Below, piece by piece: positions 1 through 7,749 of a stretch of 64,000 nt of DNA. The stretch spans positions 31,468 through 95,467 of the forward strand of contig NZ_MOLV01000012.1 in NCBI RefSeq assembly GCF_001870785.1, given 5' to 3'. How positions within the stretch are numbered: position 1 is the stretch's first letter; each line of letters begins with the position of its first letter. Position numbers and translations under genes: made by a program. The notes under the pieces are model-generated. The model had not been told where the DNA came from. It saw only the letters and a list, made by a program, of their open reading frames with translations, and did no database searches. This stretch comes from Exiguobacterium sp. KRL4. GTDB taxonomy: Bacteria > Bacillota > Bacilli > Exiguobacteriales > Exiguobacteriaceae.

Positions 1-90
1 CGCGTAATGACGCGCCAACAAACTTTCCAGTGTCCGTTGATTCTTTGGTTCAGATACCGGCCGTGTATCCGAAAGAGATCGTTTTTTCAT
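1..90 (-). CDS. N-terminal fragment of an unrecognised protein
   Basis: Thirty codons are open from an ATG at 90 down to the window edge. A good Shine-Dalgarno (GAGAGGAG) lies about ten bases upstream. The visible peptide starts MKKRSLSDTRPVSEP and is polar and charged, with no signal peptide or membrane segment. The rest lies outside the window, so I cannot assign a family. The ribosome site and open frame make a real gene likely. Confidence 0.55.
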   Translation of the reverse strand, partial: MKKRSLSDTRPVSEPKNQRTLESLLARHYA

Positions 91-440
91 CCGACTGCTC
101 CTCTCTTCTGTGCTGAGCTCATCTTTATTTACGGTTTATTTTTGGGAATAGTTTCAAAATCCCCTGAATTTTTTTGACTTTTTTCTGGAATCTAAAAGCA
201 GCATCCACAAAAAAGAGGCTGACGCAAAAAAGGAATCACTCTTTGTTCACGCACTTTCTTCAGGCAAGACACAAGCGAGTTTTTCTGCCTGGTTCAGGCA
301 AGAAAACGGGTCTTGTTTGTCTCTGACAGCGCAGATTAACTTGCGCTTTTTTCCTGTAGAGGTCGCGTGAAGCGAGTGATTCCTGTTGAACGAGATGAGA
401 TTGACTTGGTGCGGTACGATTCTTTAACCGTCAAAAAGTC
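91..440. other. intergenic region with a structured palindromic element
   Basis: No convincing ORF is present. Positions 231-240 (AGGAATCACT) are perfectly complementary to 375-384 (AGTGATTCCT). Just inside, TTCACGC (246-252) can pair with GCGTGAA (365-371). Between the arms are a TGCCTG/CAGGCA hairpin near 279-295, a repeated TTCAGGCAAGA motif, and a short GCGCA/TGCGC hairpin followed by six Ts. The whole could fold as a roughly 154-nt RNA or be a small palindromic repeat element. Confidence 0.45.
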
Positions 441-1640
441 TTATGCTTTTTTCCGAACAATCAATAAGGTATAGACAAGTAAAGCCAAACAATCAAGCGT
501 CATGATGATTAATCCCATCGGTAAGGCCGAGTCTTCGCCCATCACCCCGACGAGTGGTGAGACGAGTGACCCGACAAGCATCGGCAACAGACCGAGTAAC
601 GCCGAAGCACTTCCTGCCGTCGAACCATAATTTTGCATCGCCAAGGTAAAACCAAGTGTCGAAATCATACCGACACTCGAGACGACGAAGAACAACGGAA
701 TCATGACAAGAACAAGCGAACTCGATAAGGTCAAGGCAAGGAATAGACAAATGCCTGCTAACGCTACGACGGTCAAGGCAATGCGCATCATCTTTTCACT
801 GTCGACGCGACCTGCAAGTCGTCCCGCAGTTTGTGCTGCGATGATGATCCCAATCCCGTTTAGACCAAACAAAAAACTGAATTGTTGTGGAGTCGCCCCG
901 TAAATATTTTGTAAGACGAACGGAGAACCGGAAATATACGCGAACATCGCGCCCATCGCAAAGGCTTGAGCGAAGGCATACCCGATGAACGTCCGGTCCG
1001 ATAACAACCGCCCGAATGTTTGGAACGTCGTTTTTAAATTCCCCTCGACGCGGTGATGGACCGGAAGTGTTTCCGGTAAACGGAAGGCCACCGCGATCAG
1101 CATCAGCGTACTTAAGATCGCAAGGAGATAAAACACAACCCGCCAGTCGCCAAACCGTAAAATCTGTCCTCCGATGATCGGCGCGAGAATGGGTGCCGTT
1201 CCGTTGACCAGTGACAGGGCCGCAAAAAACTTCGTCAATTCCGGACCTTCAAATAAATCACGGACAATCGCTCGTGAGATGACGATACCGGACGCTCCAG
1301 CCGCCCCCTGAGCGAACCGCAGGGCAATCAACACCTCAATCGTCGGCGCAAAGGCACAAGCGAGTGACGCGAGCAGGTAAGCGAATAATGCCAGCAATAA
1401 CGGACGTTTTCGACCGCGGACATCACTGAGCGGTCCGACGATGATTTGTCCGAGAGCCATTCCGAGCATACAGGCTGTCAAACTCAGTTGGATCGACGAT
1501 GCACTCGCACCAAAGGAACGGGACATATCGGGAAATGCCGGTAAATACATATCGATCGAAAGTGGTCCAAGCGCTGCCAGTGATCCTAAAATCAGGATGA
1601 ATGTCAGTCGTTTCGTTTGAATCAGTGAGGTATTCGTCAT
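441..1640 (-). CDS. Bcr/CflA-type MFS drug exporter
   Basis: This 399-residue, largely hydrophobic protein fits a 12-helix major facilitator. Residues 21-40 (LAALGPLSIDMYLPAFPDMS) are typical of the Bcr/CflA branch. MFS motif A (GPLSDVRGRKRP) lies at about residues 69-80. Members are proton-driven exporters of drugs such as bicyclomycin or chloramphenicol, or of small metabolites; the substrate cannot be read from sequence. The ATG at 1640 follows an AAGGAGGG ribosome site. It sits 13 bp downstream of the HD-domain gene on the same strand, so the two are probably co-transcribed. Confidence 0.85.
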   Translation of the reverse strand: MTNTSLIQTKRLTFILILGSLAALGPLSIDMYLPAFPDMSRSFGASASSIQLSLTACMLGMALGQIIVGPLSDVRGRKRPLLLALFAYLLASLACAFAPTIEVLIALRFAQGAAGASGIVISRAIVRDLFEGPELTKFFAALSLVNGTAPILAPIIGGQILRFGDWRVVFYLLAILSTLMLIAVAFRLPETLPVHHRVEGNLKTTFQTFGRLLSDRTFIGYAFAQAFAMGAMFAYISGSPFVLQNIYGATPQQFSFLFGLNGIGIIIAAQTAGRLAGRVDSEKMMRIALTVVALAGICLFLALTLSSSLVLVMIPLFFVVSSVGMISTLGFTLAMQNYGSTAGSASALLGLLPMLVGSLVSPLVGVMGEDSALPMGLIIMTLDCLALLVYTLLIVRKKA

Positions 1641-1653
1641 GATTTCCCTCCTT

Positions 1654-2787
1654 TTAGGATGTTACGTAATCCAAGTCATGCAAGACATAGGCCAGGAAAA
1701 AGACGACCGATGGATTTTCGTAGACCGTCTGGACTTTCTTTAATTGTGCTCGGTACCCTGTCTCATATTCGACTCCGTTCAGTTTTCGTTCCATGTTCAT
1801 CTTGATCAACGCATCAAGCTTATCGACGACATCGACCATCTGTCCTTCGTACGTCTCATCTTTTGCCTCGACAACGAACCGATGGAATTCTTGTCGCATG
1901 GAAGACGGCAACAGATTAATTAAAGCCTCGCCTTCTGTTCGCTCATAAGCCTCAAAAGCCGCCGCTGTAACGGGCGTCGCATGTTTGACGGGACCAAGGA
2001 CGTCTCCTGTCGTCCCTTCGACCAAGTCATGACAGAGCAGACGTGAGACGACTTCTGCCGTATTGATTTCGACACCGTATTTTTTGGACTCAATCAATCC
2101 GTTGAACAATCCGAGCGATGCAGCACGAAATGCATGCGTCGCATCATTGTCATCAATCGTATTGAACCGTCCTTTCCAACGGCGAATCGTGTCCATCATT
2201 AAGATATTATCAATGAAGCGGGACATCAAATCCCCTGCAAAGACGGACTCGGTCAATGTCCGAATCGCGGACAACGGATGATCCAATAAAACGATTTTCA
2301 GTTCCGTCGTTTTGGCCGTAAAAAAGGCGGATCCCGTCATTTCTGCTTCTCGTTTTGCAAACAACATCGCATCAAACGTATCGATTGCTTCGACCATCCG
2401 TCCTTCTGTCGATTCATCTTCAGCAAACACTAAATAGCTCGTAAAATCGGGTTGTAACGATTTGGACAGCAAGGCGACGAGTTTCTCACTCGCTTGTTGT
2501 TCCATCGCTTGGATATGAGCGTGAAGCGTCGGTTCTTTTTTTGTTCGGTGTTTAATCGGTCCCGTGATGACTTCGTTCATATCATGAAACAAAGCTTTCC
2601 CGAGCAACGACAAACGATCGTATTTGACGCCTGTTGCTTCTTGTTCGAGATAACTCGCCATTAAACTAAATAAGGCGACCCGAAAACTATGGCTCGCCGC
2701 ATTATCCGGAAAACGGGGTGCGTACTCATCCCAGCGTGGTACATTTTGCATCCGTGTCAGCATTCGAATAAAATTACCGTTTTGCAT
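1654..2787 (-). CDS. tandem HD-domain (YfbR-like) phosphohydrolase
   Basis: The 377-residue protein contains two copies of a YfbR-like HD domain, roughly residues 1-190 and 195-377. Each copy has an upstream His (ASHSF; ATHAF) and an HD motif (FHDMNEV and CHDLVEG) followed by a G-P-x-KH-x-T segment. E. coli YfbR (5'-deoxynucleotidase) is a single domain of about 200 residues, so this looks like an internal duplication or fusion with both metal sites kept. A nucleotide phosphohydrolase role is inference. The ATG at 2787 is preferred over the GTG at 2796 because GAGGAG lies 8 bases before it and abuts the GTG. It is first in an operon with the MFS exporter. Confidence 0.75.
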   Translation of the reverse strand: MQNGNFIRMLTRMQNVPRWDEYAPRFPDNAASHSFRVALFSLMASYLEQEATGVKYDRLSLLGKALFHDMNEVITGPIKHRTKKEPTLHAHIQAMEQQASEKLVALLSKSLQPDFTSYLVFAEDESTEGRMVEAIDTFDAMLFAKREAEMTGSAFFTAKTTELKIVLLDHPLSAIRTLTESVFAGDLMSRFIDNILMMDTIRRWKGRFNTIDDNDATHAFRAASLGLFNGLIESKKYGVEINTAEVVSRLLCHDLVEGTTGDVLGPVKHATPVTAAAFEAYERTEGEALINLLPSSMRQEFHRFVVEAKDETYEGQMVDVVDKLDALIKMNMERKLNGVEYETGYRAQLKKVQTVYENPSVVFFLAYVLHDLDYVTS

Positions 2788-2803
2788 CGTCCTCACTCCT
2801 CAT

Positions 2804-2842
2804 AAAAAACGGACAGAGGAATGATGATCCTGTCCGTTTTTC
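2804..2842 (-). terminator. terminator of the first terC gene
   Basis: AAAAACGGACAG and CTGTCCGTTTTT form a perfect 12-bp stem ending in a T run on the minus strand, just after the terC stop. The symmetry could make it bidirectional. Confidence 0.85.
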
Positions 2843-2848
2843 TAATTG

Positions 2849-3604
2849 TTATTTTTCTGTTTTTGTACCGCTTCTAAACCAACCTAACACCAAAATCAAG
2901 ACGAGCACAACCCAGAAGATGGATTGCCATAATGTGCTTTCCGGAAATTCGTGTGGCAAGACGTGAATGGATGGGTGCGCGAGTGTCATGACGACGAGCT
3001 TGACACCAACCCACGCAACGAGCCAAAAGGCGGCTTCTTCGATTCCCGGTCGTTTCTGTAACAACACGACAAACCAGCTCGCAAAGTAACGCATGATGAC
3101 AAGGCCGATAATGCCGCTAAAGAAGACGACCCAGAATTGTCCCGTGTTCAGACCACCGATCGTACCACCGATCATCGGTAACGTGGTTGCCATCGCAACT
3201 GCCGCAAGCGTCGAGTCAACAGCAAATGCCAAGTCGGAAAATTCGACTTTGACGACGGTCCACCAAAAATTCGGTGAGGCCTTTCCCGACGCCAGCGCGT
3301 CCGGAACTTGGTGTTTGTTGGAACGTGCCTCGACGATTCCTTTAAACGCGACGTAGAAGAGGTACACCGCACCAAGTGCCTGCAATTCCCAAATCGTTGC
3401 TAAATACGAGGCAAAGAAAATTGCGATGAAACGTAAGACGAGAGCCCCGATCAGTCCATAAAATAAAGCTTTTTTTCGTTGCTCATCCGGTAGCGGACGA
3501 ACGAGGACCGCCATGACCATGGCGTTATCTGCCGACAGTAATCCTTGTAAGATGATTAAGACAAGTCCAACCGTCGCATACTGCGTAATTAATCCAATAT
3601 CCAT
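2849..3604 (-). CDS. TerC-family membrane protein (paralogue 1)
   Basis: This 251-residue protein has about seven membrane segments. It shows TerC hallmarks: a first acidic motif LLSADNAMVMAV (about residues 22-33) and a second, FSDLAFAVDSTLA. Bacillus members (YjbE, YkoY, YceF) are implicated in metal, particularly manganese, export and metalation of secreted proteins; that role is family knowledge. The ATG at 3604 follows AAGGAG. It has its own terminator and lies 150 bp downstream of a second terC gene. I looked for a yybP-ykoY manganese riboswitch upstream and did not recognise one. Confidence 0.85.
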   Translation of the reverse strand: MDIGLITQYATVGLVLIILQGLLSADNAMVMAVLVRPLPDEQRKKALFYGLIGALVLRFIAIFFASYLATIWELQALGAVYLFYVAFKGIVEARSNKHQVPDALASGKASPNFWWTVVKVEFSDLAFAVDSTLAAVAMATTLPMIGGTIGGLNTGQFWVVFFSGIIGLVIMRYFASWFVVLLQKRPGIEEAAFWLVAWVGVKLVVMTLAHPSIHVLPHEFPESTLWQSIFWVVLVLILVLGWFRSGTKTEK

Positions 3605-3720
3605 AAAAACGAATCTCCTTTTTCTTCAGTAAGTTTATTATAAGTCGACTTACCTAAAAGAAAAAGACTGAAGACTTGGAACTGATTCATCTTTTTACCC
3701 GGTCTTTCGGATTATTAGAC

Positions 3721-3748
3721 AAAAAAAGACTCTCCGTGAAGGAGAGCC
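3721..3748 (-). terminator. terminator of the second terC gene
   Basis: CTCTCC-GTGAA-GGAGAG is followed on the minus strand by seven Ts, just beyond the second terC stop. Confidence 0.8.
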
Positions 3749-3756
3749 CAAAGATC

Positions 3757-4614
3757 TTACAGATGTTTTTCGACTTTCTTTTGTGCATCTGGATTTGATT
3801 TTGTTTTTGGAGAAGAGAACCAACCCCAAAGTGCGAGACTGACCATGACTGTCCAGAAGAAAATCTGCCATGGTGTACTGTGGGCAAATCCTTCTGGAAG
3901 CTTCATCACTTCAAAAATCGTTCCTTCAATCGATGCATGGTATTTCGGGTGTTCGAGTGCAAGGACAGCGAGTTTGACACCGACCCACGCAACGATTGCG
4001 AAAGCGGCTGTTTCAAGACCCGGACGTTCCGCGAGCAATCGTACGAAGACACGTGCTGCAAAACGCATCAAGACGACACCCGTCAATCCACCGGTTAAGA
4101 TGACGACGAAGTGACCTGTGTTCAAGCCACCGACTTCACCAGTTCCCCAGTTTGGAAGCGCAACAGCCAAGGCGACAGCTGCCAAAATCGAATCGACCGC
4201 AAACGCAAGGTCAGCGAATTCAATTTTTGCGACTGTTTTCCAAAACTCTGCTTTTGAAACCGGTTCTTCTGATTTTGGTTCTGCGTCGCGCTCATTTTCA
4301 GCTCCATGATTCTCACCGATTCGCCGGGCCTTGACGGTTTTATAGATATGCCGCAGTCCCATGATCAACAAGTACGCTGCACCAAGTGCCTGGATTTGCC
4401 AAATGTCGACGAGGAATGAGATTGCGAATAATGCCGCAAATCGAAGAACAAATGCTCCTGCCAATCCATAAAATAAAGCTTTTTTCTGTTGCTCGCCGGG
4501 TAAATGTTTTACCATTACCGCTAAAACAAGCGCGTTATCTGCCGAAAGGAGTCCTTCTAATGCGATTAAAACGAGGACAACCCAGGCATATTGAAGTACT
4601 AACTGCCAATCCAT
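3757..4614 (-). CDS. TerC-family membrane protein (paralogue 2)
   Basis: This 285-residue TerC-family protein has the motifs LLSADNALVLAVMV (about residues 22-35) and FADLAFAVDSILA. It differs from the neighbouring paralogue by an acidic/basic hydrophilic insert at about residues 90-125 and a charged C-terminus. Likely a metal or tellurite-resistance-type membrane transporter, with the same caveats. The ATG at 4614 follows AGGAAGG. A terminator separates the two paralogues, so they may be independently expressed. GTTCA-CA-TGAAC upstream (4681-4692) is a possible operator. Confidence 0.85.
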   Translation of the reverse strand: MDWQLVLQYAWVVLVLIALEGLLSADNALVLAVMVKHLPGEQQKKALFYGLAGAFVLRFAALFAISFLVDIWQIQALGAAYLLIMGLRHIYKTVKARRIGENHGAENERDAEPKSEEPVSKAEFWKTVAKIEFADLAFAVDSILAAVALAVALPNWGTGEVGGLNTGHFVVILTGGLTGVVLMRFAARVFVRLLAERPGLETAAFAIVAWVGVKLAVLALEHPKYHASIEGTIFEVMKLPEGFAHSTPWQIFFWTVMVSLALWGWFSSPKTKSNPDAQKKVEKHL

Positions 4615-4922
4615 CTACTTCATTCCTTCCTATTACAATATAAATTACATCAAAAATTCACAGGACACAATAGTTTACACGTTCACATGAACACATACTA
4701 TACGATAATGTGCCCGATTGCAAGCAAGTTATGCCTCTAAATAAGCAAACTGTTTCTTCCGAGCCTTGCGGGTTTCGTTTTTAGAGGCGTTCGTGATAAA
4801 ATTCATATCAACGATACGTCGCGAAAACACATTCCCGGAATCACCAGACTTGCTCGTCTCTAGCATTCCTGTCATGTTATTACTACTTGTACCACTACAA
4901 AAGGACAAAGGGGCCGATTAGA
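4615..4922. other. divergent terC/folE2 intergenic region
   Basis: Contents: the imperfect palindrome GTTCACATGAAC at 4681-4692 in a likely terC promoter area; a hairpin with arms GCCTCTAAA (4733-4741) and TTTAGAGGC (4781-4789); and an overlapping 48-codon minus-strand ORF listed separately. I could not match the hairpin to a known riboswitch, and I found no Zur-type box before folE2. Confidence 0.5.
4729..4875 (-). CDS. possible 48-aa basic small protein
   Basis: An ATG at 4875 opens 48 sense codons ending in TAA at 4729-4731. The peptide is basic and polar, with a cluster NETRKARKKQ near the C-terminus. No clear ribosome site precedes either the first ATG or the second one three codons later. 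The ORF sits in the folE2 upstream region, and its codons overlap the 4733-4789 hairpin, so it may instead reflect a structured RNA. No family recognised. Confidence 0.25.
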   Translation of the reverse strand: MTGMLETSKSGDSGNVFSRRIVDMNFITNASKNETRKARKKQFAYLEA

Positions 4923-5828
4923 ATGTCTACCTACCCGATTACATTGCCAACCAAAGAAGAGCGTCACAAGTTGTTTGGTTCAGTTCCTCCTATTAAAGGA
5001 ACAAAGCCGACTGAAAAAGAAAAAATGATTGATCTTCAGAATACACCAAAAAATTTCTTGTTTGCACTGGATGCAGTCGGAATCTCGAACGTCAAACATC
5101 CCGTCGTCATTCAAGATGGTGAGACGACACAAGCTACAATCGCGACGTTTGAACTGTCGACTTCGCTTGTGCAAGACCGTAAAGGAATCAACATGAGCCG
5201 CTTGACGGAGCAACTTGACCAGTACCATCACGAAGGTTGGGTCGTCACAAATGAATCACTCATTCAATTCGCACGCGATTTAGCAGAGCGGATGGAACAA
5301 GCAGAAGGTCAGCTGACAATCCGGTACCCATGGTTCTTTTCGCGGAAAGCACCAGCCACGGGACTCAGTGGATTGATGAATGCCGAAGTCTGGCAAACTG
5401 TCAGCGTCAATACGGAAACGGACGAAGCTACTTTATCGGTTGGTCTGACGATCAACGTCACGACACTCTGCCCGTGCTCAAAAGAAATCAGTGAATACAG
5501 TGCCCACAACCAACGGGGTTACGTCACGATGGAAGCATCGTTACGGGACGAAGCCGAAGAGTTCAACTGGAAACAGGAACTCCTCGACGCAGCAGAATCG
5601 AATGCTTCAGCACCACTTCATCCTGTCCTCAAACGTCCGGATGAAAAACGCGTCACTGAAATGGCGTATGAAAACCCACGTTTCGTTGAAGATATGGTGC
5701 GTTTGATTGCTGCCGACCTTTACGAAATGGATCCAATCGCGTCGTTCTTCGTCGAATGCCGGAACGAAGAAACGATTCACCAACATGATGCGATTGCCCG
5801 AATCACGTTTGATAAAGACGCACAATAA
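4923..5828 (+). CDS. folE2: GTP cyclohydrolase FolE2 (type IB)
   Basis: This is the 301-residue type-IB GTP cyclohydrolase. It converts GTP to 7,8-dihydroneopterin triphosphate, the first step to folate and queuosine precursors, and uses metals other than zinc more readily than FolE1. The conserved metal-binding Cys lies in TLCPCSKEIS, with downstream E and H residues (MEASLRDE; APLHPVLKRPDEKRVTEMAYENPRFVED) typical of COG1469. An upstream in-frame TTG at 4887 exists, but the ATG at 4923 is chosen because AAAGGGG lies about ten bases before it. It is monocistronic, with a terminator directly after the stop. Confidence 0.9.
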   Translation: MSTYPITLPTKEERHKLFGSVPPIKGTKPTEKEKMIDLQNTPKNFLFALDAVGISNVKHPVVIQDGETTQATIATFELSTSLVQDRKGINMSRLTEQLDQYHHEGWVVTNESLIQFARDLAERMEQAEGQLTIRYPWFFSRKAPATGLSGLMNAEVWQTVSVNTETDEATLSVGLTINVTTLCPCSKEISEYSAHNQRGYVTMEASLRDEAEEFNWKQELLDAAESNASAPLHPVLKRPDEKRVTEMAYENPRFVEDMVRLIAADLYEMDPIASFFVECRNEETIHQHDAIARITFDKDAQ

Positions 5829-5844
5829 GAATCAAGGTCACGGG

Positions 5845-5866
5845 GCTGACTCAAAAGTCAGCTTTT
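5845..5866 (+). terminator. folE2 terminator
   Basis: GCTGACT-CAAA-AGTCAGC followed by TTTT lies 17 bp after the folE2 stop. Confidence 0.8.
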
Positions 5867-5892
5867 ACACTTAAAAAATCAGCCTGATATCA

Positions 5893-5944
5893 AAACCGCA
5901 CAGACCGTCACTTCTTCGAAGTGATTCGTCTGAGCGGTTTTTTT
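5893..5944. terminator. bidirectional terminator between folE2 and the GDYXXLXY gene
   Basis: A long imperfect hairpin: AAACCGCACAGAC and GTCTGAGCGGTTT flank CACTT-CTTCG-AAGTG. A T run follows on the plus strand and A-rich sequence precedes, so it can serve both converging units. Confidence 0.75.
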
Positions 5945-5962
5945 GATTCAATTCAACTCAAG

Positions 5963-6406
5963 TCATTTTCGTACCGTTAAATCAGTTGCCCGAACGGTTC
6001 CCCAAGGTGAGACATCTGCTTTGACCTCTAGTTTTTTAGCATCCTCATAGCCTTTGCCCGTGCCTTGTTCCACGTAATACTGCGTCAATTGTGGAATCGT
6101 CACGTATTGATCATAATAATCGCCTGCAACAGAACCAAAAAACCGTTCATTTGAAATCTGATCAATCTTTGCATAACCATCCGCATCGGTCGTAAACGTG
6201 ACATAGACCAATCCTTTTTGGATCGAGTCCTCGGGCTTCAAGTCAGGATACTGTAACATGACATATTCACCGTAGACGGGATTAAACGGATCAAAGGGTT
6301 CCGCCCGAAAACGATAGCTGTCACCAAACCAGGAAATCGAATAAAAGCTGAGGATCACACCCAGGACGACGATAATTTGTAACACCGGAAACAGATACCG
6401 TTTCAT
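5963..6406 (-). CDS. GDYXXLXY-domain protein
   Basis: This 147-residue protein has one N-terminal membrane segment (residues 5-27) and an extracytoplasmic domain. PVYGEYVMLQYPDL (about residues 43-56) matches the GDYXXLXY pattern, so it belongs to that uncharacterised family. The ATG overlaps the stop of the DUF2157 gene (ATGA) and GGAGG lies upstream, so the two are translationally coupled. These families co-occur widely in bacteria, which suggests a complex in the membrane; the function is unknown. Confidence 0.75.
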   Translation of the reverse strand: MKRYLFPVLQIIVVLGVILSFYSISWFGDSYRFRAEPFDPFNPVYGEYVMLQYPDLKPEDSIQKGLVYVTFTTDADGYAKIDQISNERFFGSVAGDYYDQYVTIPQLTQYYVEQGTGKGYEDAKKLEVKADVSPWGTVRATDLTVRK

Positions 6407-7596
6407 GACGGAACTCCTCCCTCACGACGTTTTCGAATCCACCACAGGACACCGGCAACGAAGAAGACCAACAGCGCACCGACCAAGAAGAAGAGCGACA
6501 TGTCGAGACGATCCCAGGCATAGATGACGTAGATCGTCAGTTGGACAGCAATGAAGTAGACAAAGGCAATCGTCAAACGATGACCTTTGCGTTCCTGTTC
6601 GATCAAATAGACAAACGCAATGATTTCGACGAGGGCTGCAATCAAAATCGCTTGTTCGTCAAACCACAACAAACCGAACAGACCCAGTGGTAACAGCCAG
6701 AGCAGCGGACGGAATTTTTGATACATCAAATACCCGATCGCAACAGCAAAGATGGCAAGGGCGATGGCTTCGCCCCAAGGAATCGATGAGTTCGTCGTTT
6801 CGGCACGGACCGTCAGATACACTAGCGAGTTGATGGCTGCAACAACTAAATACAGGTGATATAAAAACTGACGATGGACTTCTTGTTTGACGACAAGTAA
6901 CAGCGGGACAAGGATGAACAAGGTCCAGATCGGCCAGAGCACACCATCATACGAGACGAGTGCAAACAATTCCAGCCCTGAAAAATAAAGAAATAACCAA
7001 CTGAAGACAAGTGAAGGTAACGACTGGCTAAAGTAAAACCAAGCGAGTGAGACGAGCACAAGGAAGACGATTGACGTCCAGTCGAGAAACGTCGCTTGTT
7101 CACTCCCAAATCCCCCGATCCCCGTGAAGATGTTCAAACCTGCAATAAAGGCGAAGACGGCATAGGCCGTATGACGCCACGTAAAAAAATGAGCGAGCGC
7201 GGCGACAAAGACTGCCCAACCGATGAAGGTCCCTTGCATCGACATATGAAAACTCTGAACCGTTACGATGAGGGCTCCTGCGAAGGCGACCAGTCCAAGA
7301 ATGCGAAAGGCGACGGGATTCCAAATCGTTCGACGCTCTGACAAATCGGCAAGCACATAACAGCTGACCATAATGACTAAGACCAATCCGATTTTAATAA
7401 GAGCGGGAATCACCTGCCAGTTCGCCGCCAAAAAACTGAGTAGCGCCAGACCGACGAACGTCAGTCCGATTATCAGTAAAAGCGGGACGCGTTGCTTTTT
7501 TTGACGATGTGTTTCGTAGTCTTTAATCCGTTGGGTCGTCTCTGCATCAATCAGACCAGCTTGCTGCCATTCCATTAATTTTGTCAGCCGTGCCAT
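6403..7596 (-). CDS. DUF2157 multi-pass membrane protein
   Basis: The 397-residue product begins with a soluble segment (MARLTKLMEWQQAGLIDAET, typical of DUF2157 N-termini) followed by about 10-12 hydrophobic helices. ATG at 7596 is chosen over upstream in-frame starts because GGGAGGTG lies 8 bases before it. It overlaps the GDYXXLXY gene by 4 bp. Function unknown. Confidence 0.75.
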   Translation of the reverse strand: MARLTKLMEWQQAGLIDAETTQRIKDYETHRQKKQRVPLLLIIGLTFVGLALLSFLAANWQVIPALIKIGLVLVIMVSCYVLADLSERRTIWNPVAFRILGLVAFAGALIVTVQSFHMSMQGTFIGWAVFVAALAHFFTWRHTAYAVFAFIAGLNIFTGIGGFGSEQATFLDWTSIVFLVLVSLAWFYFSQSLPSLVFSWLFLYFSGLELFALVSYDGVLWPIWTLFILVPLLLVVKQEVHRQFLYHLYLVVAAINSLVYLTVRAETTNSSIPWGEAIALAIFAVAIGYLMYQKFRPLLWLLPLGLFGLLWFDEQAILIAALVEIIAFVYLIEQERKGHRLTIAFVYFIAVQLTIYVIYAWDRLDMSLFFLVGALLVFFVAGVLWWIRKRREGGVPS

Positions 7597-7712
7597 CGTT
7601 GACACCTCCCGATTACAAGTTGCCAGGCTATACAAGTATTTTCCCGTTTCTTGTTCTATTCAAGCAACATTTAGCAGAAATTTGGTCTACGACAACGTCT
7701 TTTTCAAACCAA

Positions 7713-7743
7713 AAACGATCGCCACTCGAAGTGACGATCGTTT
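7713..7743 (-). terminator. terminator of the chemoreceptor gene
   Basis: AACGATCG-C-CACT and AGTG-A-CGATCGTT form a hairpin with a T run on the minus strand, just after the chemoreceptor stop. Confidence 0.8.
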
Positions 7744-7749
7744 GAAGGA

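Noticed and set aside
4615..4922. Manganese (yybP-ykoY) riboswitch expected near terC
   Set aside because: I could not find the conserved GGGGAGUA-type loops on either strand here or upstream of the other terC.
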